64,000 bases of DNA from Aquimarina algicola (GCF_006443095.1 NZ_VFWZ01000010.1:62001-126000); one strand, 5' to 3'. Shown: positions 43,361-53,795, counted from the first letter of the stretch. A program made the numbers and translations. Notes: generated by a model not told the origin, from the sequence alone.

Positions 43361-43391
43361 ATAACAATAAAGTATAAAAGATCAGTATCTT

Positions 43392-45173
43392 ATGACTAGA
43401 TATTTTCATAATAGAAATACCCCCAACCGTTTTTTGATTTTTCCAAAATCAGTAATCACACTTTTAGTTTTTGCATTTTGGGGGATGACCGGGATTTCAC
43501 AAGAAAAACAAAGCGATAGCTTGGATACAGAACGTGTAGTTGTAGTAAAAGCATATACACCTACAATAGGAGATGCATTTAAAATAAAAGCCACACCTAC
43601 ATTAAATGATTCGATCACCCAACAAAAGAAACCAATACAATACAATATTTTTTCGGTTCCCGTAGCGTCTACATTTACTCCGGCAAAAGGTAGAGCTGCT
43701 AATATTGATCGTCCCAAACCCATTGATATTTATGATAATTATGCAACATTAGGTTTTGGTAACTTTACTTCTGTATTAGCAGAGTTTTATAGTAACTTTC
43801 AATTAAATCGATCGGATAATTTAGGAATATATCTTCATCATAACTCTGCACAAGGAGATATAGATGATGTAGTATTGGATAATAAATACTATAATTCTGT
43901 CCTAGATGCTACATATACTTCGCGTACAAGAGATTATACTTATGGTATCGAAGTAGGTGCAGAACACCAGTTATACAATTGGTATGGTTTGCCAAATCCT
44001 TCTCAGTTTACTGCAGAGCAGATAGACGCAATCGATCCTCAGCAAAACTACTTTGGAGTCAAATTAGGAGGAAAAGTTCAATTTGATGACCTTTATTTTA
44101 AGAAAGCCTCTTTGCAATACCGTTTTTTTGGCGACGATCAAAGTTCTGTAGAACATCATGTAGTTGCAAAACCCACTTTTGAATTTGAAATGGGAGATAA
44201 TTTGATCACTACAGATGTAATTATAGATTACCTGAGTGGTAGTTTTGAGCGAGATATCGATGTTGCTACGCAAACTCCAAATGAATATGGGATAGTAAAT
44301 CTTGGAGTGAGTCCCAGCTTATCGATATTAAGAGATGATCTAACCCTAAATCTAGGTGCTGCTGTATATTACAGTATAGATACAGAAAATAGCGATAATG
44401 ATCTCTTTATTTATCCCAAAGTAACAGCCTCATATCGATTGCTGGAAGAATCTGTAATCGCTTACGGAGGAGTAGAAGGAGATTTAAAACAAAACTCGTA
44501 TAGAGATGCAGTACAAGAAAACCCTTCTGTGTCTCCTACTTTAATTATAGAACCTACGAATATGCTTTTTGACGCTTATGTTGGGATAAAAGGAAAAATA
44601 TCTGAGGTGTTGAGTTATAACTTTAGAGGAAGCTATATTACAGAAGACGAAAAACCATTGTTTGTTAATAATCCTTCTACGACACTTCGATTAGAAGGAT
44701 TTGATTACGGTAACTCATTTTCATATCGTTATGATGATATCAATACTCTGGTGGGGTATGGAGAATTAAATCTTGAAATCAATAAAAAATTTAAGCTAGG
44801 TGCTTCAGTAGAATATTTTAATTATGATACAGAAGACGAACAAGAAGCTTGGAATTTACCAGAAATAAAAGCTTCTGTCTTATTAGATTATCAAATCAAT
44901 ACCAAATGGTATGCAGGAGCGCAACTATTTTATGTAGGAGAGCGTAAAGATATTAATAATCAGGTAGCCTCATTACCCAATAACCCAGTTTCCACTGTTA
45001 CACTTGATGCATTTTTTGATGCTAATGTAAATGTAGGGTATCGTCTTAATGATCAATTGTCATTTTTTGTAAAAGGAAATAATCTAGGAGGAGAAAATTA
45101 TGAACGCTGGGCAAATTTTCCTGTTCAGGACATACAAATTTTAGGAGGAGTTACGTATAAATTTGATTATTAG
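43392..45173 (+). CDS. Outer-membrane TonB-receptor-like barrel without plug
   Basis: The 593-residue protein has a signal peptide (ending near GISQ) and a short N-terminal motif RVVVVKAYTPTIGDAFKIK near 48-66, resembling a TonB-box-like segment. It then has about 22 predicted amphipathic strands and ends FDY with a terminal aromatic. The full plug domain of TonB receptors (about 130 residues with TPG... and QIRG motifs) is not seen. Such plugless barrels are found in Bacteroidota next to TPR proteins. Role: a possible channel or assembly partner. Confidence 0.8.
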   Translation: MTRYFHNRNTPNRFLIFPKSVITLLVFAFWGMTGISQEKQSDSLDTERVVVVKAYTPTIGDAFKIKATPTLNDSITQQKKPIQYNIFSVPVASTFTPAKGRAANIDRPKPIDIYDNYATLGFGNFTSVLAEFYSNFQLNRSDNLGIYLHHNSAQGDIDDVVLDNKYYNSVLDATYTSRTRDYTYGIEVGAEHQLYNWYGLPNPSQFTAEQIDAIDPQQNYFGVKLGGKVQFDDLYFKKASLQYRFFGDDQSSVEHHVVAKPTFEFEMGDNLITTDVIIDYLSGSFERDIDVATQTPNEYGIVNLGVSPSLSILRDDLTLNLGAAVYYSIDTENSDNDLFIYPKVTASYRLLEESVIAYGGVEGDLKQNSYRDAVQENPSVSPTLIIEPTNMLFDAYVGIKGKISEVLSYNFRGSYITEDEKPLFVNNPSTTLRLEGFDYGNSFSYRYDDINTLVGYGELNLEINKKFKLGASVEYFNYDTEDEQEAWNLPEIKASVLLDYQINTKWYAGAQLFYVGERKDINNQVASLPNNPVSTVTLDAFFDANVNVGYRLNDQLSFFVKGNNLGGENYERWANFPVQDIQILGGVTYKFDY

Positions 45174-45284
45174 TTATCTTTAATCCATATTGTGGAGTTT
45201 ATTCTCTGGTGCTTCTTGCCTCAAAATCCAAATTTTGATTGGATACCTTGTAGGTTTGTATGAAGGAGCAAAAGGTATGTATTT

Positions 45285-45323
45285 AATACCAAAGATATCT
45301 AGAATATCTTCGGTATTATTTTT
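45285..45323 (+). terminator. Terminator after the barrel gene
   Basis: Arms AATACC-A-AAGATAT and ATATCTT-C-GGTATT pair with one mismatch around a five-base loop and are followed by ATTTTT. Confidence 0.6.
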
Positions 45324-45357
45324 GATAAAATAGAATAGATATTAACCTCTTGATCAT

Positions 45358-46170
45358 ATGAAAGTTATTCTACCCCTTTGCTTTTTATTGTTTTCAACAG
45401 TTTTATTTGCACAAGATAATTTTAAACTTTACCATCAACAAACCGAAAATGGATTTGTAATTCTTGCAGATAATGACGAGTTCAGTCCGGTTTCTGTACA
45501 AATGAACTTTAGATTAGAAAACTTAAATTCTACAAAAGGAAATAATAAGGTTTTTGTAATTCCGGCTAGGACAAAAAAGCATATAATCACCAATTTAGAA
45601 GTTATTGACCGAAAAAAGAGGATTAAACTGGGTTATGAGTCTACTTATAATCATGGTAATCATCTTCTTAAAAAATACGATCAAAACTTTAAGTATTACC
45701 TGCCTTTTAAAAAAGGGAGCACGCATTGGGTATCACAAGGATATAACGGCGCGATTTCTCACAAAAATGAAAACGCATTGGATTTTAAAATGCCAATAGG
45801 AACTAAGGTTTATGCTGCCAGAGGCGGTGTCGTTGTTGATATAGAAGAAAGTTACAGTAAAAATTGTACATCAGCGGAGTGTGCTAAATACAATAATTTT
45901 ATTTTGATCTATCATGATGATGGCACATTTGCAGAGTATACGCATATCAAAGAAAATGGAGCCCAGGTTACAATTGGCGATAAAATAAATATTGGTCAAT
46001 TTATAGGATATAGTGGTAATGTAGGATGGGCCACAGGGCCTCATCTTCATTTTATAGTATTTTTTCAAAGATTGAAAGAAAGAGTAACACTAAAGACCAA
46101 ATTCTTAACAGGAAAAGGCGATAAAACAGAACAACTTATCGAGAAACAAGAATATACAAGATCATATTAA
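45358..46170 (+). CDS. M23 (LytM) family peptidase, exported
   Basis: The 270-residue protein has a signal peptide ending near LFAQ (about 18). The C-terminal M23 domain contains the zinc residues His in ISHKNENALDF with Asp (near 140-148) and GPHLHFIVFF near 222-231. M23 enzymes cleave peptidoglycan cross-links or act as activators. The sequence SKNCTSAECAKYNNF is an unusual cysteine-bearing insert. It sits between an upstream terminator and the DUF885 gene. Confidence 0.87.
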   Translation: MKVILPLCFLLFSTVLFAQDNFKLYHQQTENGFVILADNDEFSPVSVQMNFRLENLNSTKGNNKVFVIPARTKKHIITNLEVIDRKKRIKLGYESTYNHGNHLLKKYDQNFKYYLPFKKGSTHWVSQGYNGAISHKNENALDFKMPIGTKVYAARGGVVVDIEESYSKNCTSAECAKYNNFILIYHDDGTFAEYTHIKENGAQVTIGDKINIGQFIGYSGNVGWATGPHLHFIVFFQRLKERVTLKTKFLTGKGDKTEQLIEKQEYTRSY

Positions 46171-46333
46171 GGTACGGATCATTTTTCTAAAACTAAATAC
46201 ATTGTAATTATATTTTGAAACTCTGTTTTAGGAATATTATAGGAAAATTTATCAAAGATAGATACTTCAAAAGACCTATAAAATTCGCTATATTTCGACT
46301 TTAAACACTTAAAAAGTACGTAATATCAATATC

Positions 46334-48130
46334 ATGATGAAAAAAAATCTGGTTTTGGCATGTCTTACTATTGCTTTAACGGCCTGTAAGAATGATACCA
46401 AAACAAATACACCTGTAGTAGAAGAACAAGTTAATGTAAGTGAAGAATTCAATAAAATGTTGGGTGATTACTATGAAGAAGGATTACAACTCAATCCGGT
46501 TCAAGCTACTTTTGCAGGAGATAATCGTTATAACGATCAGTTTCCAAATCCTTTGGCACAAGAAACTGTAGATAAGAGTAAAGCTTACTATAAGAAGTAT
46601 AAAGAAGCTGTGAACAAATTTAATGATAGCACACTTACAGATAGTGAAAAGATGACAAAAGCGATTCTGAACTGGGAGTGTGACATGAATTTAGAAGGAT
46701 TTAATTTTAATCAGGATTATTTTCCAATTGATCAAATGTGGTCTATTAATTTGGTAGCAGGTCAATTAGCTAGTGGTGCTAGTGCACAACCATTCAAAAC
46801 TGTTGAAGATTATAAAAATTGGCTCAAACGATTAGAAGGATATCTAGCATGGATGGCATCTGCCGAATCCAAGATGCAAGAAGGGATGCAAAAAGGATTT
46901 GTATTGCCAAAATCACTGATTGTAAAAGTGATTCCTCAGTTAGAAGCATTAACCGTAGAAGATCTTGATCAACATCTTTTTTACAGTCCGGTTAAAAATT
47001 TTCCGGAAAGCTTTTCTGATGAAGAAAAGAAAGAATTGACAGTATTGTATTCTAAAATGGTTTCAGAAAGAATCATTCCTGCTTATAAGAAGCTTCATGA
47101 TTTTATGAAAACCAAATATTTACCAGAGGGTAGAACAACTTCGGGTATCGCCGGTATTCCTAATGGAGAAGATTTTTATAAATACCAGATCAAAAAATAT
47201 ACAACAACAGATATGACGGCAGAAGAGATTCATGAATTAGGGCTCGCAGAAGTAGCACGAATTTCTTCAGAAATGGAAAAAATAAAAGAACAAGTTGGAT
47301 ATAAAGGTGATCTGAAATCATTCTTTAATCATGTTCGCAATAAAAAAGAATTAATGCCTTTTAAAGATCCAAAAGAGGTTATTGATAATTTTAATGCCAT
47401 CCATGATCGAATGAAACCTCAAATTGAAAAATTGTTTGATGTAAAACCTAAAACACCTTTTGAGGTTCGTCGTACAGAGGCTTTTCGCGAAAAGTCTGCC
47501 AGTGCAGAATATAATCCCGGATCTTTAGATGGTACTCGCCCCGGTATTTTTTATACTCCGATACCAGACGTAACCAAGTATAATGTATATAGCGATGAGT
47601 CATTGTTTTTACATGAAGCCATTCCTGGACATCATTATCAAATCTCATTAACTCAGGAGAGCGAAATATTGCCTCAATTCAGAAAAACACTATGGTATAG
47701 TGGTTATGGAGAAGGTTGGGCGTTATATAGCGAATCTTTGGGTAAAGAATTAGGATTATACACAGATCCATATCAATATTTTGGAATGTTGGGAGCAGAA
47801 ATGCACAGGGCAGTACGTTTGGTGGTAGATACAGGATTGCACGCCAAAGGTTGGACTCGTGAGCAAGCGATACAATACTCTTTGGATAATGAAGCAGAGT
47901 CTGAGGCTGGAATCACTTCAGAAATTGAGCGTTATATGGCTAATCCTGGGCAAGCATTATCTTATAAAATTGGACAATTAAAGATTAGAGAATTGCGCGC
48001 AAAAGCAGAGAAAGAATTAGGGGATAAATTTGATATCAGGCAATTTCATAATCAAGTATTAGAAACAGGTTGTGTGCCATTAGCTCTATTAGAAAATAAA
48101 ATCAATATCTGGATTACTGCTAGTAAATAG
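46334..48130 (+). CDS. DUF885 lipoprotein, predicted metallohydrolase
   Basis: The 598-residue protein has a lipobox (LTACK, Cys18 or 19). It belongs to DUF885, a group of predicted zinc peptidases related to M32-like fold families, with HEAIPGHHYQISL near 430 and GEGWALYSE near 460. Family members are exported and of unknown substrate. Two adjacent ATGs (46334 and 46337) are both possible. A terminator follows, so it is monocistronic. Confidence 0.87.
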   Translation: MMKKNLVLACLTIALTACKNDTKTNTPVVEEQVNVSEEFNKMLGDYYEEGLQLNPVQATFAGDNRYNDQFPNPLAQETVDKSKAYYKKYKEAVNKFNDSTLTDSEKMTKAILNWECDMNLEGFNFNQDYFPIDQMWSINLVAGQLASGASAQPFKTVEDYKNWLKRLEGYLAWMASAESKMQEGMQKGFVLPKSLIVKVIPQLEALTVEDLDQHLFYSPVKNFPESFSDEEKKELTVLYSKMVSERIIPAYKKLHDFMKTKYLPEGRTTSGIAGIPNGEDFYKYQIKKYTTTDMTAEEIHELGLAEVARISSEMEKIKEQVGYKGDLKSFFNHVRNKKELMPFKDPKEVIDNFNAIHDRMKPQIEKLFDVKPKTPFEVRRTEAFREKSASAEYNPGSLDGTRPGIFYTPIPDVTKYNVYSDESLFLHEAIPGHHYQISLTQESEILPQFRKTLWYSGYGEGWALYSESLGKELGLYTDPYQYFGMLGAEMHRAVRLVVDTGLHAKGWTREQAIQYSLDNEAESEAGITSEIERYMANPGQALSYKIGQLKIRELRAKAEKELGDKFDIRQFHNQVLETGCVPLALLENKINIWITASK

Positions 48131-48150
48131 TAGTATAATAAACATATTAC

Positions 48151-48189
48151 AAAAACCTCTTGAGTAATAATCTTCAAGAGGTTTTTTTT
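48151..48189. terminator. Bidirectional terminator between DUF885 and DUF418 genes
   Basis: Arms AAAACCTCTTGA and TCAAGAGGTTTT pair perfectly around a 10-nt loop and are followed by TTTTTT on the plus strand and an A-run on the other side. Confidence 0.85.
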
Positions 48190-48193
48190 AATC

Positions 48194-49387
48194 CTATTTT
48201 CTTATAGAAAACACTTTTTTGTACGTTAAGCACCTCCAGATCCATTCTAAAGGACCAAACTGAAAATACGATAACCATAACTTGCTGAGTATAATCTGCA
48301 CCCCAAATACAAGGATTGCAGCAAGTAACAACTCTGAAGGGCTTAATGTTTGATATAATGATAACCCAACAGAAGAAAATAAAATTAAACCGATACCACT
48401 ATGCATAATATAATTTGTGAGCGCCATTCTTCCTACATGTCGTAATGGAGAAAGAAAACGTTTTAGAGTTGCACTGTGATAATAACACCATGCGATTAAC
48501 CATAGGTAAAATAATCCCATTATAGTATCTGAGATTACCATTGTTTTAATAAAAAACGGATGAAACTCCCTATACATAGCAGTGCTAGGTAAAATAAATA
48601 GAAATAGTATTCTATATACGTTAGAAACGATAACAATACTTAGCATCGGTATTTTTATTCTGATGATCCACTCTTTTATAGAATATATAAGTTGATTTTT
48701 ACCAAAATATAACCCTAACAAAAACATTGATAAGGCTATTGGTGCTAAAATTGACAAGAGCATGGGTAAATTTGATAAATAATCCATAACCCTGAGGACA
48801 AGACCTTCTATATAAGATCCGTTTCTTATGGTTGTAACAATCTTATCCGAAGGGTAATCTCTTAAGTAATACATAGGATCATAATCAAAAATATTGAATA
48901 AAAATTCTGCTATTTGATCATAAAACGGAAATACAAAAAGTAAGATCGATAAGCATAAGATAAATGTATTCGAAGCTCTGATAAGTAGTATGGTAAAGAG
49001 TCCTAATATTGCGTAGAGATGAATCACATCCCCGGGCCATAATAGTACGATATGTAAAACACCAAAAATAAATAAAACGAGCATTCTTCTGCTCAAAAAA
49101 GAAAAAGTAAACTGATTTTTAGAATGCAACTTTAGCGCTTGCATTGATATACCTAATCCAAATAAAAAAGAAAAAATCGGAAAGAATTTTGTGTAGAAAA
49201 ATAATTGAAAAATTCGGATAGCCAACAGATCAACATCGGATGTCCATTGTTGATTATATGAATCCTGATTCGCAAATACACAATTCATAACTTCTATGTT
49301 TACAACAAAGATTCCAAAAACAGCAAATCCTCTAAAAATATCTAAAAGTTCAATTCGCCTTTGACCTAAAGTAGGTTGATGATTCAT
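48194..49387 (-). CDS. DUF418 membrane protein
   Basis: The 397-residue protein has about ten transmembrane helices. The DUF418 start RIELLDIFRGFAVFGIFVVNIE near 10-31 is diagnostic, and HVGRMALTNYIMHSGIGL near 321-338 and LWLSYFQFGPLEWIWRCLTY near 362-381 are typical. The family (YeiB-like) is of unknown function, possibly a transporter or acyltransferase fold. It is convergent with the DUF885 gene. Confidence 0.88.
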   Translation of the reverse strand: MNHQPTLGQRRIELLDIFRGFAVFGIFVVNIEVMNCVFANQDSYNQQWTSDVDLLAIRIFQLFFYTKFFPIFSFLFGLGISMQALKLHSKNQFTFSFLSRRMLVLFIFGVLHIVLLWPGDVIHLYAILGLFTILLIRASNTFILCLSILLFVFPFYDQIAEFLFNIFDYDPMYYLRDYPSDKIVTTIRNGSYIEGLVLRVMDYLSNLPMLLSILAPIALSMFLLGLYFGKNQLIYSIKEWIIRIKIPMLSIVIVSNVYRILFLFILPSTAMYREFHPFFIKTMVISDTIMGLFYLWLIAWCYYHSATLKRFLSPLRHVGRMALTNYIMHSGIGLILFSSVGLSLYQTLSPSELLLAAILVFGVQIILSKLWLSYFQFGPLEWIWRCLTYKKVFSIRK

Positions 49388-49546
49388 AGTACTACTTCAA
49401 ATTTAGAGTATAAAGATATAAGCTTTATGGATAGTGCTCTAAATTAATACTGTCATCTCTTATCTATTACTGATATTAAGAAAATATTAACTTTTAAACA
49501 CTATTGATATGCCTATTTTTAGCGCTAGACAAAAACTCAACACCCA

Positions 49547-51175
49547 ATGAAAAAGAAAGTAATATTATTTTTTGCTAGTATCACCATACTTATTTCCTGT
49601 ACACTACCCAAAGAAAAAGTAGATGTATTAGTCATAAATGCAAATGTTTATACTGTTGATGATACCACTCCAAAAGCAGAAGCATTTGCTGTAAAGGATG
49701 GAAAGTTTATTGCTATTGGTAATAGTAAAGAACTTTTAGAGAAATTTGAAGCTTCAGACACCATAGATGCGGAAAGAAAGACAATTATTCCCGGTTTGAT
49801 TGATGCCCATTGCCATTTTTATGGATTAGGATTGCAACAACAAAAAGTGAATTTGATAGGAACAAAAAGTTATGATGAGGTCATAGAACGTATTGTAGCT
49901 TTTCAGAACGATAAAAAAGTATCCTTTATTACTGGTAGAGGATGGGATCAAAATGATTGGGAGGTAAAAGAGTTTCCTACCAAAGAAAAACTGGATAGCT
50001 TATTTCCTGATATTCCCATAGCACTAACCAGAGTAGATGGACATGCAATGCTAATCAACCAGAAAGCATTGGATATGGCAAAGATTACTAAGGATATGGT
50101 AGTAGAAGGAGGTGAGATTATCAAAAAAGATGGAAAAATAACAGGAGTATTGGTCGATAATCCTATGGAATTGGTTGAAGCTATTATACCTAAACCTTCT
50201 GTAAAAGATGAAATCCAAGCATTAAAAGATGCAGAAGTTATCAACTTTGGTTATGGCTTAACTACAGTAGATGATGCAGGGTTGAGTCCTCATGTAATTA
50301 ATTTGATTGATAGTTTACAAAAAGCAGGAACATTAAAAATCAGAATGTATACAATGGTTAGCAATGTGCCTGAATATGTAGACTATTATTTAGAAAATGG
50401 TGTTTATAAAACAGATAGGCTTAATGTTTCTTCTTTCAAAGTGTACGCAGATGGTGCACTGGGATCTAGAGGAGCAGCTCTCAAAGAACCCTATCATGAT
50501 CAAAAAAATCATTATGGAGCTATGGTAATTGGGCATGATGATTTTACTGCTCTGGCAAAGCGAATAGCAGCATCTTCTTTTCAAATGAATACACATGCCA
50601 TAGGAGACTCTGCAAATGCTGTTGTTATCAAAACATATTATGAAGCATTAAAGGGTGAAACAAATAGAAGATGGCGTGTAGAACATGCACAGGTAGTATC
50701 ACCTGAAGAATTTGAGATGCTTGATGACAATCTAGTAATGAGCGTACAACCTACTCATGCTACCAGTGATATGTATTGGGCAGACGAGCGATTAGGAGAA
50801 GAAAGAATCAAAGGGGCATATGCCTATAAACAGTTACTGGAAAAAACAGGTAAAGTAGCATTAGGAACAGATTATCCTGTAGAAAATGTAAGTCCTTTTT
50901 ATACCTTTTATGCTGCTGTAGCGCGAAAGGACCTAAAACAATACCCGGAGGGAGGTTTTCAAATCAAAGATGCACTTACAAGAGAAGAAACCCTAAAAGG
51001 AATGACCATTTGGGCTGCATATAGCAATTTTGAAGAAGAAGAAAAAGGAAGTATCACCCAAGGTAAGTTTGCTGATTTTGTTATTCTCGAAGAAGATATC
51101 ATGACTGTTAAAGAGGATAGAATTCCAAATATAAAAGTAAACGCAACATATTTGGCAGGAGAAAAAGTGTATTAG
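49547..51175 (+). CDS. Amidohydrolase family 3 (YtcJ-like) lipoprotein
   Basis: The 542-residue protein is a predicted exported amidohydrolase, with a lipobox near ISCTLP (Cys18). The metal motif DAHCHFYGLG lies near 86-95, and further metal ligands are H in TRVDGHAML and NTHAIGDSANAVV. VEHAQVVSPEEF and ALGTDYPVENVSPFYTFYAAVARKD-type residues are family features. It may hydrolyse cyclic amides or N-acyl compounds. The gene has a strong signal-anchor start and stands alone. Confidence 0.88.
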   Translation: MKKKVILFFASITILISCTLPKEKVDVLVINANVYTVDDTTPKAEAFAVKDGKFIAIGNSKELLEKFEASDTIDAERKTIIPGLIDAHCHFYGLGLQQQKVNLIGTKSYDEVIERIVAFQNDKKVSFITGRGWDQNDWEVKEFPTKEKLDSLFPDIPIALTRVDGHAMLINQKALDMAKITKDMVVEGGEIIKKDGKITGVLVDNPMELVEAIIPKPSVKDEIQALKDAEVINFGYGLTTVDDAGLSPHVINLIDSLQKAGTLKIRMYTMVSNVPEYVDYYLENGVYKTDRLNVSSFKVYADGALGSRGAALKEPYHDQKNHYGAMVIGHDDFTALAKRIAASSFQMNTHAIGDSANAVVIKTYYEALKGETNRRWRVEHAQVVSPEEFEMLDDNLVMSVQPTHATSDMYWADERLGEERIKGAYAYKQLLEKTGKVALGTDYPVENVSPFYTFYAAVARKDLKQYPEGGFQIKDALTREETLKGMTIWAAYSNFEEEEKGSITQGKFADFVILEEDIMTVKEDRIPNIKVNATYLAGEKVY

Positions 51176-51695
51176 ATCTATTTTGGATTTTATCGTTTTA
51201 AGTTGAAATTTTTTTGAGTTTTTTTTAGCTGGAAAGTGTGTTTTAATTTTTTTACTTTAGTAGAGTTCTATCATCTTCAAATGTTGGATTAATAATTTTT
51301 AAGAATAGAAGTGGTTTAAACTTTTTTGATTGAAGCGAGAAATCGTTAATTTTTGATCATTTTGAAGCTTTTTTAGTGTTGCATAGCAGCGCTACGGAAC
51401 AATAAACTTCATAGAGATGAAATCTATATCAGTACATCTTCTTTCACTTTTATAAATTATTTGGCGATTATTCATTTTTGTTTTTTTGAATTAACACTAA
51501 TAAAGGTATAAATGAAAAAATGAAAATTCTACAAAGTATTTGAAAATACATTAGTTATGTTTTTTAAAGAATATAAAACTGCATGATTAAGATGTAGTCT
51601 ATATCAAAAATGCACATCTGATTACATAATATTTAAGTATCTTTGATTTAATTACCTCTTTATGTATTGCCCAACTCTTAAAACAACTAAAGACA
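51176..51695. other. Long non-coding region upstream of the two-component locus
   Basis: This 520-bp region is AT-rich. I recognise only the candidate promoter near its right end and a small GC-richer island near 51375-51400 with AGCGCT. There is no credible reading frame or RNA. Confidence 0.5.
51618..51645 (+). promoter_or_regulatory. Promoter upstream of the two-component operon
   Basis: TATCTTTG at 51638-51645 is an exact -7 match; CTG at 51618-51620 lies 17 bp upstream in place of TTG. The ATG at 51696 is 50 nt further. It would start the transcript of four overlapping genes. Confidence 0.45.
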
Positions 51696-52427
51696 ATGCA
51701 GTTAGAAACTATCAAAAAAGCCATTAGAGAATGGAGAATTTTAAGACAATCTAAAAAAGCTTCTACAGACCTTCTTGGTCAAGGCTCATTATTCCATATT
51801 GATGTCAAAAAAGTATTAGAGGTTTCTTCAAGAATCGATCCGATTGATCCTACATATATTCATGCTTATCTTGGGGTACATGAGGGAAAATTATTATTCT
51901 TTTTAATGAATAATATAATGGACAGCGAAATAGAATTCACTAAAGAAGGAAAAAGAATTGAAGATTTCATAGTTGTAGAAGAAGCTATATATATGGATCA
52001 AGATCAATTCGCCCCTTTTATTACCACTTCTCAGTCTAGATATTTTAATAGTACAGATGCCATTCCATCTAATGAAGCAATTACAAGAATCATTCACTGG
52101 TCTGTGCTTAAAAATAAATGGATCAACAGCGCCATAACAACACCAAATGGCCTTTTTGAGGCTTTTGTCATTCCTTCTGTTGATTTAGAAAAAGAAACAG
52201 AGGTTTTTGCTTTGTTTGGTCTAAAGAAAAAAAAGCCTGGTCAATATCCAGAAGCAGAGTTGATAATATGGAATGAAACAAAAGGTTTTTTGTTATCTAA
52301 TCCTGAAGTAGAATCTTCTTTTGAAGATATTGTTCGCCCTGTTCCTCCATTTGGTCAGGGAATTACGGCAATCAAAAATTTTCATTTAATGCAAGTTTCA
52401 GAACTGTCAAGAAGTGTCACTCTATGA
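51696..52427 (+). CDS. Protein of unknown family, first gene of two-component operon
   Basis: The 243-residue protein is mainly hydrophilic, with no signal peptide or membrane segment. I recognise no domain. Near 27-50 it has LGQGSLFHIDVKKVLEVSSRID and, later, FALFGLKKKKPGQYPEAELIIWNE and PPFGQGITAIKNFHL near 222-236. Its last 14 bases overlap the next gene. Given its position before a membrane protein and histidine kinase, it could be a cytoplasmic modulator, but that is inference. Confidence 0.65.
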   Translation: MQLETIKKAIREWRILRQSKKASTDLLGQGSLFHIDVKKVLEVSSRIDPIDPTYIHAYLGVHEGKLLFFLMNNIMDSEIEFTKEGKRIEDFIVVEEAIYMDQDQFAPFITTSQSRYFNSTDAIPSNEAITRIIHWSVLKNKWINSAITTPNGLFEAFVIPSVDLEKETEVFALFGLKKKKPGQYPEAELIIWNETKGFLLSNPEVESSFEDIVRPVPPFGQGITAIKNFHLMQVSELSRSVTL

Positions 52428-53079
52428 TATTCTTGAAATAGCTTTATATCTATCTCCAGTCACTTTGATATTTGGAATAGGGATAGGATTATATTATTAC
52501 AGACATATAACGTCTGTATATAAATTACTTATTGTTTATTTTGTCTTTGGACTTCTGACAGATTTGATCAGTAGGCTCCTTGATGCTTTATATGGAAATA
52601 ACCTATTGATAATACCAATATATGGACTAATAGAACTAATTATATTTTCATGGATGTATTATAGGTATTTGCTCAAGGACAAGCGTTATATTTTGTTCCC
52701 TTTAATGATCATTTCTTTTGTAATTATTGTTATGGATATTATTCATGTTGCTGGTCAAAGCCCAGAACAATTCCAATCTTATGGAATGGTAATAGGAGAT
52801 ATTTCTATTATAATATATACATTTCTTTTTTATGGAAATGTACTTAATGAAAAGGAGCAAAAGGCACATGTATATATGTCGTTAAATGCGACATTGCTGT
52901 TGTTTTTTTCAGTTAATCTGTTATTATACTTACCTATCAACCTATTAGTTAATATTAATTCGGAGGTAAAATTTTATTTTTGGGCAATCAATCTTGTCAT
53001 TACGATCATGTTTTACTCATTTCTTATCTACTTAATATGGAAAAATGGCAGGAACCCGAAACTCTTATACTCTGGTTGA
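52414..53079 (+). CDS. Seven-helix membrane protein, candidate sensor partner
   Basis: The 221-residue protein is almost wholly hydrophobic with seven predicted helices: about 8-29, 35-52, 63-87, 92-114, 123-144, 154-178 and 187-210. I know no named family. It begins at a GTG, 14 bases inside the previous gene, with no ATG available; its end overlaps the kinase gene by 43 bases. The kinase has no sensor domain, so this protein may provide the membrane sensing part. Function inferred from context only. Confidence 0.68.
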   Translation: MSLYDILEIALYLSPVTLIFGIGIGLYYYRHITSVYKLLIVYFVFGLLTDLISRLLDALYGNNLLIIPIYGLIELIIFSWMYYRYLLKDKRYILFPLMIISFVIIVMDIIHVAGQSPEQFQSYGMVIGDISIIIYTFLFYGNVLNEKEQKAHVYMSLNATLLLFFSVNLLLYLPINLLVNINSEVKFYFWAINLVITIMFYSFLIYLIWKNGRNPKLLYSG

Positions 53080-53795
53080 GTATCTCACTATTTCTGATTG
53101 TCTCTTTCGCATTGGTTATTATACTATTTACTCGTCTTTATTTCAAAAAAATACTCAAATCAAAGGCCTTGCTTATAAAGACGAAGCTGGAACATCAAAA
53201 AAAATTAACGCATATCAGTGTTGAAATTTTAGAGCGAGAACGAAGCAGAATTGCTTTGGAATTACATGATGCACTGATTAATAAATTAAATGTAATGCTT
53301 CTTATTTCTTCTTCACACGATCCTGAAAAACACTTTGAAAATAGTATAGCAGAGTGTATTTCACTTACAAGAGAACTATCGCATAACCTGAAGCCACCGT
53401 TTATTGAAGAGTTATCCCTTTATGAATTACTGAAAAGTTTATTTTTACCACTAAAATCATCATATCAAGTAAGGTATACCCTATTACGGGACAATACTAA
53501 TAGCACACTATTATCGGAGCAAAAATTACATTTGCTAAGAGTGGTACAAGAAATCATTAATAATATTATCAAACATGCTCAGGCCACAGAAATATGTTTT
53601 TATTTACGAATATCAAATACTACAACGGTATTAAAAATTAGCGATAATGGAGTTGGATTTGATTCTCTCAAGATTCGTGGTTTAGGATTGCAAAACATTG
53701 AACTTCGTTTACAAATATTAAATGGAGTATATAAATTTAAGTCAAATCGAAAAGGTACAACTTTTATTGCTTGTGCCCCAGCAACCCAAGAATAA
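53037..53795 (+). CDS. Sensor histidine kinase (LytS/NarX-like) with one membrane segment
   Basis: The 252-residue kinase has a hydrophobic N-terminus (about 11-33) and a linker helix. The H-box ERERSRIALELHDALINKLN has the phospho-accepting His77 and is HisKA_3-like. The ATPase domain has N-box VQEIINNIIKHAQAT, G1 DNGVGF and G2 GLGLQNIELRLQILNG. It lacks any extracellular sensor. The ATG at 53037 overlaps the preceding gene; the longer frame starting at 52980 is the same region read in another frame. The stop codon overlaps the regulator ATG (TAATG). Confidence 0.85.
   Translation: MEKWQEPETLILWLSISLFLIVSFALVIILFTRLYFKKILKSKALLIKTKLEHQKKLTHISVEILERERSRIALELHDALINKLNVMLLISSSHDPEKHFENSIAECISLTRELSHNLKPPFIEELSLYELLKSLFLPLKSSYQVRYTLLRDNTNSTLLSEQKLHLLRVVQEIINNIIKHAQATEICFYLRISNTTTVLKISDNGVGFDSLKIRGLGLQNIELRLQILNGVYKFKSNRKGTTFIACAPATQE

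Noticed and set aside
51375..51400. GC-richer island as a fifth 32-codon peptide
   Set aside because: Neither strand gives the F4-Y5 or L-P-x-A pattern; the frames are interrupted.
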